From: Dehalococcoidia bacterium | GTDB lineage: Bacteria > Chloroflexota > Dehalococcoidia > Lucifugimonadales > UBA3495 | Length of the DNA stretch: 64,000 nucleotides | Reading direction: 5' to 3' | Assembly: GCA_022827095.1 (NCBI GenBank) | Contig: JAJDTP010000009.1 | Location: forward strand, 214,526 to 278,525 | Shown: positions 46,328 through 54,527 of the stretch, in pieces | Numbering within the stretch: the first letter of the stretch is position 1 | Layout of the letters: every line of letters begins with the position of its first letter | The notes under the pieces: generated by a model | The model's input: the letters and a program-made list of their open reading frames with translations, nothing else | The model's database searches: none | Told to the model about the DNA's origin: nothing | Made by a program: the position numbers and the translations under genes

Positions 46328-46501
46328 ATGGAACATCTAACGACTATAGAAGTGTTTGTGCTGGGCATTGCATCCGGCATTGCGGCCCTTGCCTTGCTCA
46401 ATTTCATGGGATTAACATACCGCACATGCCTACGACGAATAAGACGCATCCGAGGGCACCAAGCATCAAGGCAGGCGGAGGTGGAAGGCGTAGCCAACTG
46501 A
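46328..46501 (+). CDS. Small membrane protein (antisense overlap)
   Basis: A 57-residue frame, MEHLTTIEVFVLGIASG..., with one hydrophobic helix and a basic tail. TATAGT lies 7 bases before the ATG, which would give a leaderless transcript. It overlaps the minus-strand gene at 46404-46574 by about 100 bases, so one of them may be spurious. Confidence 0.35.
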   Translation: MEHLTTIEVFVLGIASGIAALALLNFMGLTYRTCLRRIRRIRGHQASRQAEVEGVAN

Positions 46502-46574
46502 TGCCGCCCACACTTGCCGCTGCAAGTATTGCCCCGATCACGGCTGCGACCAACGCCCAGCTCTTGTCTTCCAT
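46404..46574 (-). CDS. Small two-helix membrane protein
   Basis: A 56-residue protein, MEDKSWALVAAVIGAILAAA..., with two hydrophobic helices separated by a proline-rich turn (LRLPPPPALM). A good GGAGG lies upstream of the ATG. It is too short for most gene finders. It follows the lipoprotein gene on the same strand, separated by a hairpin. Confidence 0.5.
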   Translation of the reverse strand: MEDKSWALVAAVIGAILAAASVGGISWLRLPPPPALMLGALGCVLFVVGMCGMLIP

Positions 46575-46646
46575 ATAGCCTCCTATGCCCCCCCCCGCCG
46601 GTCAGTCGCCAAACTTGCGCTGGCGGGGGGTACTTTGTGAACGATT

Positions 46647-46683
46647 ATCCGAGCCCCGGCGGACAACCCGCCAGGGCTCGGAT
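46647..46683 (-). terminator. Hairpin after the lipoprotein gene
   Basis: ATCCGAGCCC and GGGCTCGGAT arms enclose a second stem (GGCGG/CCGCC). It lies 36 bases past the lipoprotein stop. There is no strong T-run. Confidence 0.5.
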
Positions 46684-46718
46684 TGTGCGTATTGCAGGCC
46701 ATCGGGGGGGCGGTTGCG

Positions 46719-47105
46719 CTATGCCTCGCCCCTACACACGCCTAACGCCGCCGTTGCGCCCGCGTTGAGCTCCTCTACCTCTGCCAGCGTCATGGCGGCG
46801 GCTTGGATGTTGAACCAAGTATTGCCCCTAAACAGCTCTTTGTTCGATAGCAGCGCATCCGCCTCGCTTTTGGACTTGCCGTCGGATATGAGCTGCTGGA
46901 GGAACGCAAAGCGGTAGGAGTTGTTCCCTTGCATACAATCCCACAGATCGTCCGAGAGCGACAAGGTATGGCTTACCGCCAACTCCATCTCCGTAGCAAC
47001 CGGCACGGCGGGTGAGGGCGTTGGGGGCGTTGCGGCCTGCGTGGTAGCGCAGCCCAACATGAGCGCGCCGGCAAGCAAGAGGGTGGGGATTGCGTACTTC
47101 ATCAT
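46719..47105 (-). CDS. Putative lipoprotein
   Basis: A 128-residue protein with a lipoprotein signal peptide: basic start, hydrophobic core and lipobox LLAGALMLGC, so Cys19 would be lipidated. A Pro/Thr-rich linker follows. The mature domain is helical and contains two cysteines that may pair. GGAGG lies upstream. The domain is unknown to me. It belongs to the mobile unit and may be an exclusion or surface protein. Confidence 0.65.
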   Translation of the reverse strand: MMKYAIPTLLLAGALMLGCATTQAATPPTPSPAVPVATEMELAVSHTLSLSDDLWDCMQGNNSYRFAFLQQLISDGKSKSEADALLSNKELFRGNTWFNIQAAAMTLAEVEELNAGATAALGVCRGEA

Positions 47106-47236
47106 GGTTGGCCTCCGTCCGTATGGGCAGGGCTCTGCGCGACCTTATGCCACTCAGAGCGCAACAGGGTTTGCCAGTTGCCCTGCGACGATAGCGAGGA
47201 AGCGCAACGACCGTCCAGCAAGTGGGCTCCGCGCGA

Positions 47237-47665
47237 TTAGGCCAAGCAATCCCACCCGGCATACCGCTCTGGTATGGCCGTCGTCTTGATCCTGCACATG
47301 GTGTGGTCTTCAGGGAATTTGTCCGGCTTGTCGTCGTATAGCCCCTGGATGATGCAACGCATCTCATCGTCGGGTATGACCCAAAAGCGCGGCGGTTCGC
47401 CGGTACGAGGCATCAGCACAAGCACCCAAAACATATTGGGGGTAGGGGGTATGAGCCGTTCGTTGATATTTACGATCCAGCCGTAGCCCGTTTGCGTTTT
47501 GACCTGGATCATGTACTTGCTTTTCTTGGCCGATACCACAACGGCATCTATGCCGGGGTAGTTGCCCGCAAGGGCAATCGTATTGAACCCTCTGCGGTTT
47601 AGTTCGGCCGCTGCGTAGTATTCGCCGGACCGCCCCGTTAGGTGCGTCGGTATCTTGGCAGCCAT
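47237..47665 (-). CDS. PD-(D/E)xK nuclease-fold protein
   Basis: A 142-residue protein with the early block 'GRSGEYYAAAELNRRGFNT', then PGIDAVV and YMIQVKT. Together these give the E...D...QxK pattern of small PD-(D/E)xK proteins, comparable to archaeal resolvase-like or DUF4365-like families. The C-terminus is strand-rich ('MFWVLVLMP'). GGAGGG lies before the ATG. As a cargo gene of the unit it could help recombination, or be a defence nuclease. Confidence 0.7.
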   Translation of the reverse strand: MAAKIPTHLTGRSGEYYAAAELNRRGFNTIALAGNYPGIDAVVVSAKKSKYMIQVKTQTGYGWIVNINERLIPPTPNMFWVLVLMPRTGEPPRFWVIPDDEMRCIIQGLYDDKPDKFPEDHTMCRIKTTAIPERYAGWDCLA

Positions 47666-48529
47666 ATAGCCCTCCCCGAGGGCCGCTACCCGCAAGGAGG
47701 GGACTTGCATAATCGTCGGTTATAAGTAGAATAGCCGACGCCTCCCTGCCCTATACAGGTTAGGGTGGGGCCTACTCCCTCCCTTGCGGGTGGGTGTTTG
47801 GATGGGCGGGTCGATGCGCGCGCTAACGGGACCGACCCGCCTACATTTGTTTCATGCGGCCCGGCGGCGGGCCGCGCAAGGGCGGAGCGTAAAAGCAAAG
47901 GGCAGACGGTACTAAACCCGCCTGCCCTTTGACGTACTGCCTTGATCTTGCCCCTACCCCGTTGCCGGCGTTGCCAGGCCCGCGCGCGGGCGGCGAAAAG
48001 CCGCTGGCCGTTTTGGATAGGGCTGGCACCGGTGGAACCTCCCCCTGTGAGGATGGGGCTAGTTTGTTAGAGCCAACCGCTCCCGCCTTGAGCAAGGCTC
48101 ACGTCCCACAGAGAGAGGCAAGTTGCCTCCATCCGCATAACGGACGTACGCCGTAGTTGTTCCCGGAGGAACGAAACGCTTGCGGGGTTGCCCCCGGCGA
48201 AAGCGGGCTCTAACCCGGCAAGCATATCACAGGGCAGGCCCCATAGCCATACCGCCCCAATCCGCAATGACATACGGCCCAGCGGGTCAATTGAACCCCG
48301 CCGGGCCGCAAGCGAGCGTGAAACCGTAACCCGTGTGTACTTACGCGGGCGAAACTGGTATAATAGGAAACACCGAGCCGGTCTCGCTCCTGACAAAAGC
48401 GACCGGCCCAGTGGTACAGAGAGGCGCGGGTTTGACATCCGCGTTACAGGGGGCTGTCGCCGCCCTGCCCTCTGCCATCAATATAACATGATCTGATACC
48501 CCGCGCAAGAGGCTATAAGGGAGGATGAT
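47666..48529. other. Non-coding stretch of the mobile unit
   Basis: No convincing gene in 860 bases. I see strong stems, for example GCGGCCC/GGGCCGC at 47856-47875, and a GACCGGC-containing hairpin near 48378-48410. The high G+C open frames on the minus strand look random. It could hold structured RNA or old element ends. Confidence 0.4.
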
Positions 48530-49299
48530 ATGGCCCGCAGAATGCTAAACGACCGGCAATGGCTCCGCGTTGCCCCGCACCTACCCGGCAAGCATACCGA
48601 CCCCGGCCGTACCGGGGCCAACAACCGCAACACCGTTGAGGGCATCCTATGGATTGCCCGTACCGGCGCGCCCTGGCGGGATCTGCCGCCCGAGTTTGGC
48701 AAATGGAACACCGTCTACATCCGCTTCCGCCGTTGGGCCATAGCCGGCGTACTGGCCGACCTGTACTACCGCCTTGCCGCTCCGTTGCTTGAGCTGGGGA
48801 TCGTTATGGTGGACGGAACCTTCGTCAAGGTGCACAAGCACGGGGCGGGTAGCCCAAAAGCCAACGCCCTCCCGGCGGCGAGGCCATAGGCCGCAGCAGG
48901 GGAGGGCTAACTACCAAGATACTGGCGGCAACCGATGCGGGAGGGCGGCTTATCCGCTACTTGTTATTACCCGGCAACGCCGCCGAGTCGCCAGGGCTGG
49001 CACCCCTAACGGACGGCATTACCGGCAAGGGCAGCGTGGTTATCGCTGACAAGGCTTACGATACAAACCAAATCCGCAAACAACTTGCTGCGGCTGGGAT
49101 TATGGCGGTCATCCCGTCAAAGCGCAACAGGAAGCGCCCCTACCCGCTTGACGAGGTACATTACAAAACCCGGCATTTGGTCGAGAACTACTTTGGCAAG
49201 ATCAAGGAGTTTAGGCGGGTGGCAACGCGGTGCGACAAAACCGATACCAGTTACGCCGGCATGTTTGACTTTGCGGCAACGGTCATTGCGCTGCGGTAG
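48530..49299 (+). CDS. IS5-family transposase, made by -1 frameshift
   Basis: Two overlapping frames make one transposase. The first (48530-48889) has 'RNTVEGILWIARTGAPWRDLP' and the first catalytic Asp in MVDGTFVKVHKHG. The second (to 49299) gives 'GGEAIGRSRGGLTTKILAATD', the second Asp in VIADKAYD and the final Glu in RHLVENYFGKIKEFRR. That completes the DDE set. The join is at the slippery heptamer C-CCA-AAA (48853-48859). AAGGGAGGATGAT precedes the ATG. It probably moves the surrounding 4.9-kb unit. Confidence 0.8.
48853..48907 (+). promoter_or_regulatory. -1 ribosomal frameshift signal
   Basis: Heptamer CCCAAAA in the right frame (C CCA AAA), a 6-base spacer, then a stem GCCCTCCC (48866-48873) with GGGAGGGC (48900-48907) around an inner GGCC/GGCC stem. 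Slippage joins the two transposase frames. Confidence 0.65.
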
Positions 49300-49311
49300 C
49301 GGCGTGGTACA

Positions 49312-49445
49312 ACGTTGCCGCCGTCGCAGTAGGGGCAGCAGATACCGTTAGGCCAACGGCGGGCAATGCACCATGCTACGGCGTCGGCCTTGTTGCTGAA
49401 ATAGCGAACCGCATCAATCAGGCTTTCAAACATCGGCTGCATCAT
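49312..49445 (-). pseudogene. N-terminal remnant of an IS1595-family transposase
   Basis: About 45 residues on the minus strand, 'MFESLIDAVRYFSNKADAVAW' onward to 'CCPYCDGGNVV', match the zinc-ribbon start of IS1595 transposases. It stops where the IS5-family gene begins, so the IS5-type sequence may have cut it. No remainder is found on the other side. Confidence 0.55.
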
Positions 49446-49643
49446 CCGCACTCCCACAATCGATTTTCGTAGCCAATGTGCCCCCAGCGCGACGGGAACG
49501 CAATGGGATATTACTCCGCTCGCATAAATCGCGTAATATTCTTGCCATTTTCGCCCTATTGACAGAATGGCAGGTATCGATGTAATGTACAGGAGCGACG
49601 CGCAAGCAAAGAGGTGTTGAGCCGATTCGAGCCAGTGAACGCC

Positions 49644-49663
49644 AATCCGCCGAGGGGCGGATT
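49644..49663 (+). terminator. Rho-independent terminator
   Basis: AATCCGCC pairs with GGCGGATT over 8 bp around GAGG, followed by TCTTTGTT. It separates the transposase region from the Panacea operon. Confidence 0.6.
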
Positions 49664-49705
49664 TCTTTGTTAATGCGCGATCATCCACCTGTTCCACGGG
49701 GTTCC

Positions 49706-50197
49706 ATGCCACCTTCCACGCTATCTGCCTTGGACATTGCCGACCGGTTCATCAAATGGTCACTGGAAGATCAGACCCCTATCACCCCGCTCCAGGTGCA
49801 AAAGTTGGTTTACTTGGCTCAAGGGTGGTCCCTTGGGTTTGGGGAAGAACCATTATTCCGGGATACCATCGAGGCATGGCAATTCGGGCCTGTCGTTCCG
49901 GCGGTTTATCATGCCCTCAAACATTACGGTCGTAGGCGAGTCCGGGCTCGGCTGTACGACGATGAGAAATATGACATGCCAGAGACGGCAGAGAAAATGG
50001 TCCGTGTCGTATGGAAGTCATTCGGCAAAATCGATGGCATCCGCCTTTCCAAGATGACGCACGCGCATGATGGCCCTTGGGCGGACATAACCCAAGGCAA
50101 CCCGACTGGTCAACCAATCCCCGAAGACAAAATCCGAGAATATTACAGCCGATTGGCTCAGGCTGTTGTTGACGAACAAGGCGCAGGGGATGGATAG
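49706..50197 (+). CDS. Panacea-domain (SocA-like) antitoxin
   Basis: A 163-residue protein with the Panacea/SocA-like (DUF4065) pattern: 'ALDIADRFIKWSLEDQTPITPLQVQKLVYLAQGW', 'EEPLFRDTIEAWQFGPVVPAVYH' and 'HDGPWADITQG'. Panacea proteins neutralise unrelated toxins placed next to them. The ATG at 49706 is chosen after ACGGGG; the frame is open 13 codons more. The next gene starts 8 bases after its stop, so the three genes to 51004 form an operon. Confidence 0.82.
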   Translation: MPPSTLSALDIADRFIKWSLEDQTPITPLQVQKLVYLAQGWSLGFGEEPLFRDTIEAWQFGPVVPAVYHALKHYGRRRVRARLYDDEKYDMPETAEKMVRVVWKSFGKIDGIRLSKMTHAHDGPWADITQGNPTGQPIPEDKIREYYSRLAQAVVDEQGAGDG

Positions 50198-50205
50198 GTG
50201 ACAAC

Positions 50206-50589
50206 ATGGCTGCTCAAGGATACTATGCCCCGAACACCCCAGACCCGCAAATCATCCAAATTCTGCTGTCAGCCTTGGAGCTCACAGATTGGAATGAAAC
50301 CACCAGGGCTGCGGCCAAGTCTGAACTGTCAGCGTTAGGGCGTACCGATTATGGACCAATGCCGGGGCATGGGCACCACGGCCCTGTGCCGTGGGTGTCC
50401 TTGCTTTCTCATTTGTCCCTATCGGCAATCGCAGGGGTCGCGATAACCTTTGTTTTTTGGCGTGCAACGCAAAACCCCTACATCCTCGCCGTAGGACTTG
50501 CGATTTCGGTCGTAATCCCAACGATCATCATTGCCAGTTTCGGGATCCCCATCCCTGGTTGGGCCGTCAAAAATGTCATCCGAAGATGA
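50206..50589 (+). CDS. Membrane protein, candidate toxin of the Panacea operon
   Basis: A 127-residue protein. The first 65 residues are hydrophilic and helical, the second half has two hydrophobic helices ('LSAIAGVAITFVFWRAT' and 'ILAVGLAISVVIPTIIIASF'), and the end is basic. It directly follows the Panacea gene, as toxins do in these modules. Membrane-active toxins are among the known Panacea partners. The domain itself is not known to me. Confidence 0.6.
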   Translation: MAAQGYYAPNTPDPQIIQILLSALELTDWNETTRAAAKSELSALGRTDYGPMPGHGHHGPVPWVSLLSHLSLSAIAGVAITFVFWRATQNPYILAVGLAISVVIPTIIIASFGIPIPGWAVKNVIRR

Positions 50590-51004
50590 GGAACATCGCC
50601 ACATGGATATTGTGGCACTTTCCCTGATGGCGTTGGTTACCGCCGCAATGGCAGGGTTGGCGATTTTCTTGAGGGCAACCATTTCGGATAACGGGAACCC
50701 CGAAGGTTCGGACCAATTGCCCTGGTATATTGCAGCGATGGCAATGGTACCAGCAGTCACATATCCCTTCTCCATTGGCGCAGGCTCCTTTTCTCTTGGC
50801 CGCGCAAACGTGGACCACAAAAGGTCTGCCCTGCAATGGACCCGCAGGATGGCGACGTTTATTATCGTTTGGATAGGCTTGACGATGGCGGTCGGGCTGT
50901 CTGGCCACTTGCCTGTCGATGTCAGTATCCAGACAGGCCCCAATGAAGGGGCGGATTTTCATCCACCCCTTCTCTATTACCCGCCGGCGTTCACAGCGGT
51001 ATAG
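50573..51004 (+). CDS. Three-helix membrane protein of the Panacea operon
   Basis: A 143-residue protein with three to four hydrophobic helices ('VALSLMALVTAAMAGLAIFL', 'WYIAAMAMVPAVTYPFSIGAG', 'TFIIVWIGLTMAVGLSGHL'). Its ATG lies inside the end of the previous gene, so the two are translated together. It ends 38 bases before the right inverted repeat of the unit. Family unknown. Confidence 0.6.
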   Translation: MSSEDEEHRHMDIVALSLMALVTAAMAGLAIFLRATISDNGNPEGSDQLPWYIAAMAMVPAVTYPFSIGAGSFSLGRANVDHKRSALQWTRRMATFIIVWIGLTMAVGLSGHLPVDVSIQTGPNEGADFHPPLLYYPPAFTAV

Positions 51005-51285
51005 TCCCCCTTCTCCCGCTACAATCGCCCAATGTCTTGATTGTCAACAGAGCCTAGGGAAGCGGACTATGATGCTGGTTCGTTCACAACGCCTCCGTGC
51101 CGTCCCATGTTGTAGGGCTCGATAAGCTTGACGCCACGCTGGTCGGCTTCGGCTGGAACCGGACCCATCCACGAGCATATCGGCGCAGCAAACGGCCAGG
51201 CAGTGAAACAGGGCATAGTAGGTTGGTCTCCCGGGGACGGCCGCGACGGGCGGCTCCCGCCAGATCGCCGGCCGTATGAAGCAAG

Positions 51286-51654
51286 TTAAGCGGGGCCACG
51301 GCGTGCCTTTGTCTGGCTACGATGCAACCGACGCTGCAAATGCTCCCATTCGGACTTTTCCACCCACGACGGGCTGGGGGAATCATTCACGCCGACCTCA
51401 ATCAGTTTGGGACGCAGACGCCTGATCAGGCTGCCGGTCCAGGCCGGGTCGAGCTTTTTCTGATCGCCGTCGAAGACGATGATGATACGAAGATAAGTTT
51501 CGCCCGTAGCGTCGGGACCCCATTCGTCAACCATGGGTATCACGCGGATCGGATCGAAAACGAATTCGCCGGCGAACCGTTCTTCAATAGTTTCCCGAAC
51601 GACGCGCGCGACTGCTGCCTCGCGCTCGGGTGTTATGGTTGGCTCTTGTAGCAT
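51286..51654 (-). CDS. Hypothetical protein
   Basis: A 122-residue soluble protein. The N-terminal helix 'EREAAVARVVRETIEERFAGE' is followed by strands 'FDPIRVIPMVDEWG' and 'TYLRIIIVFDGDQKKL', and the C-terminus is basic. It has the look of a small DUF that accompanies nucleotidyltransferase- or HEPN-type toxins, but I cannot name it. CGGAGA lies upstream of the ATG. No partner is adjacent; the DUF58 gene ends 42 bases further on the same strand and points into it. Confidence 0.55.
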   Translation of the reverse strand: MLQEPTITPEREAAVARVVRETIEERFAGEFVFDPIRVIPMVDEWGPDATGETYLRIIIVFDGDQKKLDPAWTGSLIRRLRPKLIEVGVNDSPSPSWVEKSEWEHLQRRLHRSQTKARRGPA

Positions 51655-51695
51655 CAAGCAAGTCTCCGTGGCTTTATGTCAATTGGCGCGGCTAT

Positions 51696-52976
51696 CTATT
51701 CTACTCTCGTTTGCTCCATCCCCAGTTCGACGGACGGCTCCCCGGCCCAGTCGTCCCGCCAGGCGTCCTCGAGGTTGGCCAGGCTGGAGCCGGCCAGGTA
51801 CACCGGCACCTCGGCCGGCAGGTCGTCGGCCGCGGGACCCGGTGGGCCGTCTCCGGCGTAAAACACGGCCACGCGATGGCCGCGCCGCCGAATCTGCTCA
51901 GTCTCGTGCACCACCGCCCGGGACAGTGTGGCGGTTACCACCACCACCGTGGCGTCGGAAGCAAGGGCGTCGCTCTCGCTGCGCAGCACCGCCGACAGCT
52001 CGGCGACCCAGAAGGGGCCGGCCATGGCCAGGGATTCGAGCACGGCCTCGAGTTGCAGGCTCCCGCCGCCGGAAGGTACCGACATCCACTTGCTGGAATA
52101 GGACGCCACCGCGTTGCTGACCAGGCCGAAGGTGTAGCCCTCGCGTTCGGCGTACTCGGCCACCGAGGCGGCCACGGTGACGGCGCGCTCGAAGAGCCGG
52201 CGGTTGCTGCCCTGCCAGGCGGCGTCGCCCGTGCGCGCGTTGAGCGCGATGAGCATGTGCCGGGTGGCCGCCGGCTCAAAGATGCGCGCTTCGACCTTGC
52301 CGTGGCGGGCCGTTGCCTTCCAGTCGATGCGCTTCAGCGGGTCGGTGGGGCGATAATCGCGCAGGCCGACGAAACGGCTGGGGTCGTCCTGGATGAGACG
52401 GCGCCCCCGGCTGGCTCCCAGGGGACGCTCCCAGAGGTTCATTATCTGGCGGAGGTCTACGATGCGGGGATACACCAGCAGGTACTCGACATCGGGAACG
52501 TGTTTTTCGGCGGCAGAGATGCCGAACATGTCGCCGCTGCGCAGCCGGGCCGGCCCGATGCGGTGATTGCCCCGGGCGCGACACCGCACCTGATAGCGCC
52601 AGGTCACCCGCTGGTAGGGCAGCAGCGACGTGGTGATCCGGTGGTCCAGTTCCGCCTCCGCGCCGACGCCGCGCTGGTGCGTGCCGCCGGTCTGCAACCC
52701 GATGGGAAATGCGTCGGAGATATCCAGCCAGATCATGGGCAGGATCTTCCCGTTGTCCACCGTGATGTAGTAGTCGACCACGTCGCCGATGAAGGCCCGT
52801 CGGCGCTCCAGGCGGCGTCGGTAGGTCAGCCGGCTGAAGGCGTAACGGGGCCAGTGCTTGCCGGTTGCCCAGATGAGCACGATGATGACGCCGACCACGA
52901 TCAGCAGCAACTGGCTGGCGAGGAGTCCGGCCAGGATCATGATGGCGGCGGCGATTACCCAGAGGTCGCTGAGCAT
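51696..52976 (-). CDS. DUF58 protein
   Basis: A 426-residue protein with two N-terminal hydrophobic helices and the DUF58 signature 'GLRDYRPTDPLKRIDWKATAR' near residue 210, followed by a vWA-like region ('MLIALNART', 'TVVVVTATLSRAV'). DUF58 proteins usually work with MoxR AAA ATPases and DUF4129/transglutaminase membrane proteins. In this window only the DUF4129 gene (44475-45845) is seen. Its role is likely envelope-linked protein maturation. Confidence 0.82.
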   Translation of the reverse strand: MLSDLWVIAAAIMILAGLLASQLLLIVVGVIIVLIWATGKHWPRYAFSRLTYRRRLERRRAFIGDVVDYYITVDNGKILPMIWLDISDAFPIGLQTGGTHQRGVGAEAELDHRITTSLLPYQRVTWRYQVRCRARGNHRIGPARLRSGDMFGISAAEKHVPDVEYLLVYPRIVDLRQIMNLWERPLGASRGRRLIQDDPSRFVGLRDYRPTDPLKRIDWKATARHGKVEARIFEPAATRHMLIALNARTGDAAWQGSNRRLFERAVTVAASVAEYAEREGYTFGLVSNAVASYSSKWMSVPSGGGSLQLEAVLESLAMAGPFWVAELSAVLRSESDALASDATVVVVTATLSRAVVHETEQIRRRGHRVAVFYAGDGPPGPAADDLPAEVPVYLAGSSLANLEDAWRDDWAGEPSVELGMEQTRVE

Positions 52977-53060
52977 GGGCGCAGGATACCCGATTTGGGT
53001 ATGCCGGTCATCCGCCGGATGCGGGACCGCAGTCGTCGCCCGATGATCCCGACGCTGGAA

Positions 53061-54380
53061 CTATGCCGGGGCGCGCTGCCCGGCGAGTTCCGCGATCCTG
53101 GCGCCCGGGCGGTTGTCGCCGATGGTCCAGACCAGCACGGCGGAGACCACCAGCAGGATGATGTTAGTCCAAATGGCGATCTCGTAGTTGCCGCGCAGGT
53201 CAAACAGGTACCCGCTGAGCGCCGAACCGATGCCCGAACCGATGGGCATCACCGCGAACATCGTGCCGTAAATCCGGCCCAGGTTGGTCGTGCCGAAACC
53301 GTCGGAGGCGTAAGCGGCGGTGATGCCAACCACCGCGTTCCACGAGAAGCCCACCAGTACCATCCCAATGACCAATGGCACGACGCCCAGGGGCGGTATT
53401 CCCAGGAATGAGACGCCCATCGACAGCAGGACGATTACGAACCCCGCCATGCGCAACTGGTAGGAAGCAGCCAACAGCCTCCGCCGGCCGTATTGGTCCG
53501 ACAGATGCCCCAGCAGCAGCGAGCCGACGATGGCGGTGGCGCCGATCAGGCTGAATGCGCCCGCACCCACCAGCGGCGAGAAGCCCAGGTCGCGGGCGTA
53601 GGTCACGAAATGAGCATTCACGAAGCTCATCGAGTAACCTCAAACGAAATAGCCGAAGGTAAGCCGGTAGAAGAACCCGGTGCGCAGGGCCTGTCCGAAG
53701 GTCACGTGGTCCTGCGCCGCTGCCAGGTTCCGCAACCCGCCGGTGGCCGGCCCGCTTGCTCCGTCGGGAGCCTGGCCGTAGGGCTGCAAGCCCTTGTCCC
53801 CGGGCTGGTTCTTGATGAGGAACGCACCGATGGGAAAAACCACCACCAGCAACAGCAAGCCCAGGAAGAGGTACGCCTCGCGCCAGTCGAGCAGGACCAG
53901 GAAGACGGAGGTGGCAGGCACCAGCAACATGGCTCCGAAGGAGGCTGCGCCGCCGGTGATGCCCAGCGTCAGGCCGCGACGGGTCAGGAACCACTGGCTG
54001 ACGATCTTGGTCAGGATGGGCCCGGTGCCCAGGGTGATGCCGGTGCTCATCACGCCGAACACCAGGTACAGCTGCCACAGAGTGTTCACCAGGGGCAGCA
54101 ACACCAGCATGAAGCCCATGATGACCACGCCGCTCAGGGCAGCCCACTTGGCATCGTACCGGTCCGCCAGGTACCCGGCCAGCGGCCGAAGCAGGCCCGA
54201 GATCATGTAGGTAATGCCGAAGGCCAGCGACAGGGTCCCGCGGCTCCACCCGAACTCCTCGGTCATCGGGTGCAGGAACACGCCGAAGGAGAACTGGCCG
54301 CCCGAAACGCCCAGAGTCACCATGGCGCAGCCAAAAACGACGTACCAGCCGTAGAAGGTGTTTCTGAGCGTCGATACCAT
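53061..54380 (-). CDS. OFA-type MFS transporter interrupted by an in-frame UGA (candidate selenoprotein)
   Basis: Two open pieces in the same frame make one twelve-helix MFS transporter. Residues 1-246 (to 53643) give helices 1-6, with 'PLAGYLADRYDAKWAAL' as motif A. After a single TGA at 53640-53642 the frame goes on 'GYSMSFVNAHFVTYARDLG' to the stop at 53061, giving helices 7-12 with 'GHLSDQYGRRRLL'. In oxalate/formate-antiporter-like relatives this stretch reads YFVCG, so UGA stands exactly at a conserved Cys. A 39-nt hairpin follows at once. If UGA is read as Sec the protein has 439 residues; otherwise this is a split pseudogene or a base error. Confidence 0.75.
53601..53639 (-). promoter_or_regulatory. 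SECIS-like hairpin directly after the MFS UGA
   Basis: On the minus strand the 39 bases after UGA fold as GGUUAC with GUGACC (six pairs, one G-U), a 3/3 internal loop (UCG/UUC), AUGAGC with GCUCAU (six pairs), and a 9-base loop UUCGUGAAU. If UU/AA pairs close, the tip is CGUG with a G in the first two bases. Size and position resemble bacterial SECIS elements. Confidence 0.5.
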
Positions 54381-54527
54381 TGCAGTGGCCGACCATGCCT
54401 CAACGAGTGAGCCGTCTGTGCTTGCTGCGCGGATGCGGGGCTAGCGCAATAGTAGATGCGCGGAAGACGGCGCGCAACCGTCGCGTGGACTGCGGCGCTC
54501 ACGCGTACCAAGTTTGCGGCGGGGAAA

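Larger units (their letters stand above)
46120..51053. mobile_element. 4.9-kb IS5-type unit with cargo genes
   Basis: The ends are perfect 12-bp inverted repeats: GCTCTGTTGACA at 46120-46131 and its reverse complement at 51042-51053 (14 of 15 if extended). Each is flanked by CTAG (46116-46119; 51054-51057), a target duplication typical of the IS5 group. Inside are an IS5-family transposase (48530-49299), a lipoprotein, a PD-(D/E)xK protein, an IS1595 remnant and a Panacea-domain gene with two membrane proteins. The element at 63257 has the same kind of end (GGTCTGTTGACA after CTAG). Confidence 0.65.

Noticed and set aside
48067..48438. Minus-strand frame of 123 codons in the mobile unit
   Set aside because: No ribosome binding site, odd composition and no family pattern. 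It lies in a region full of hairpins.
51058..51285. Continuation of the gene cut at 46.1 kb
   Set aside because: In every frame joined across the CTAG site a stop comes within a few codons, so I cannot show that one gene was split.
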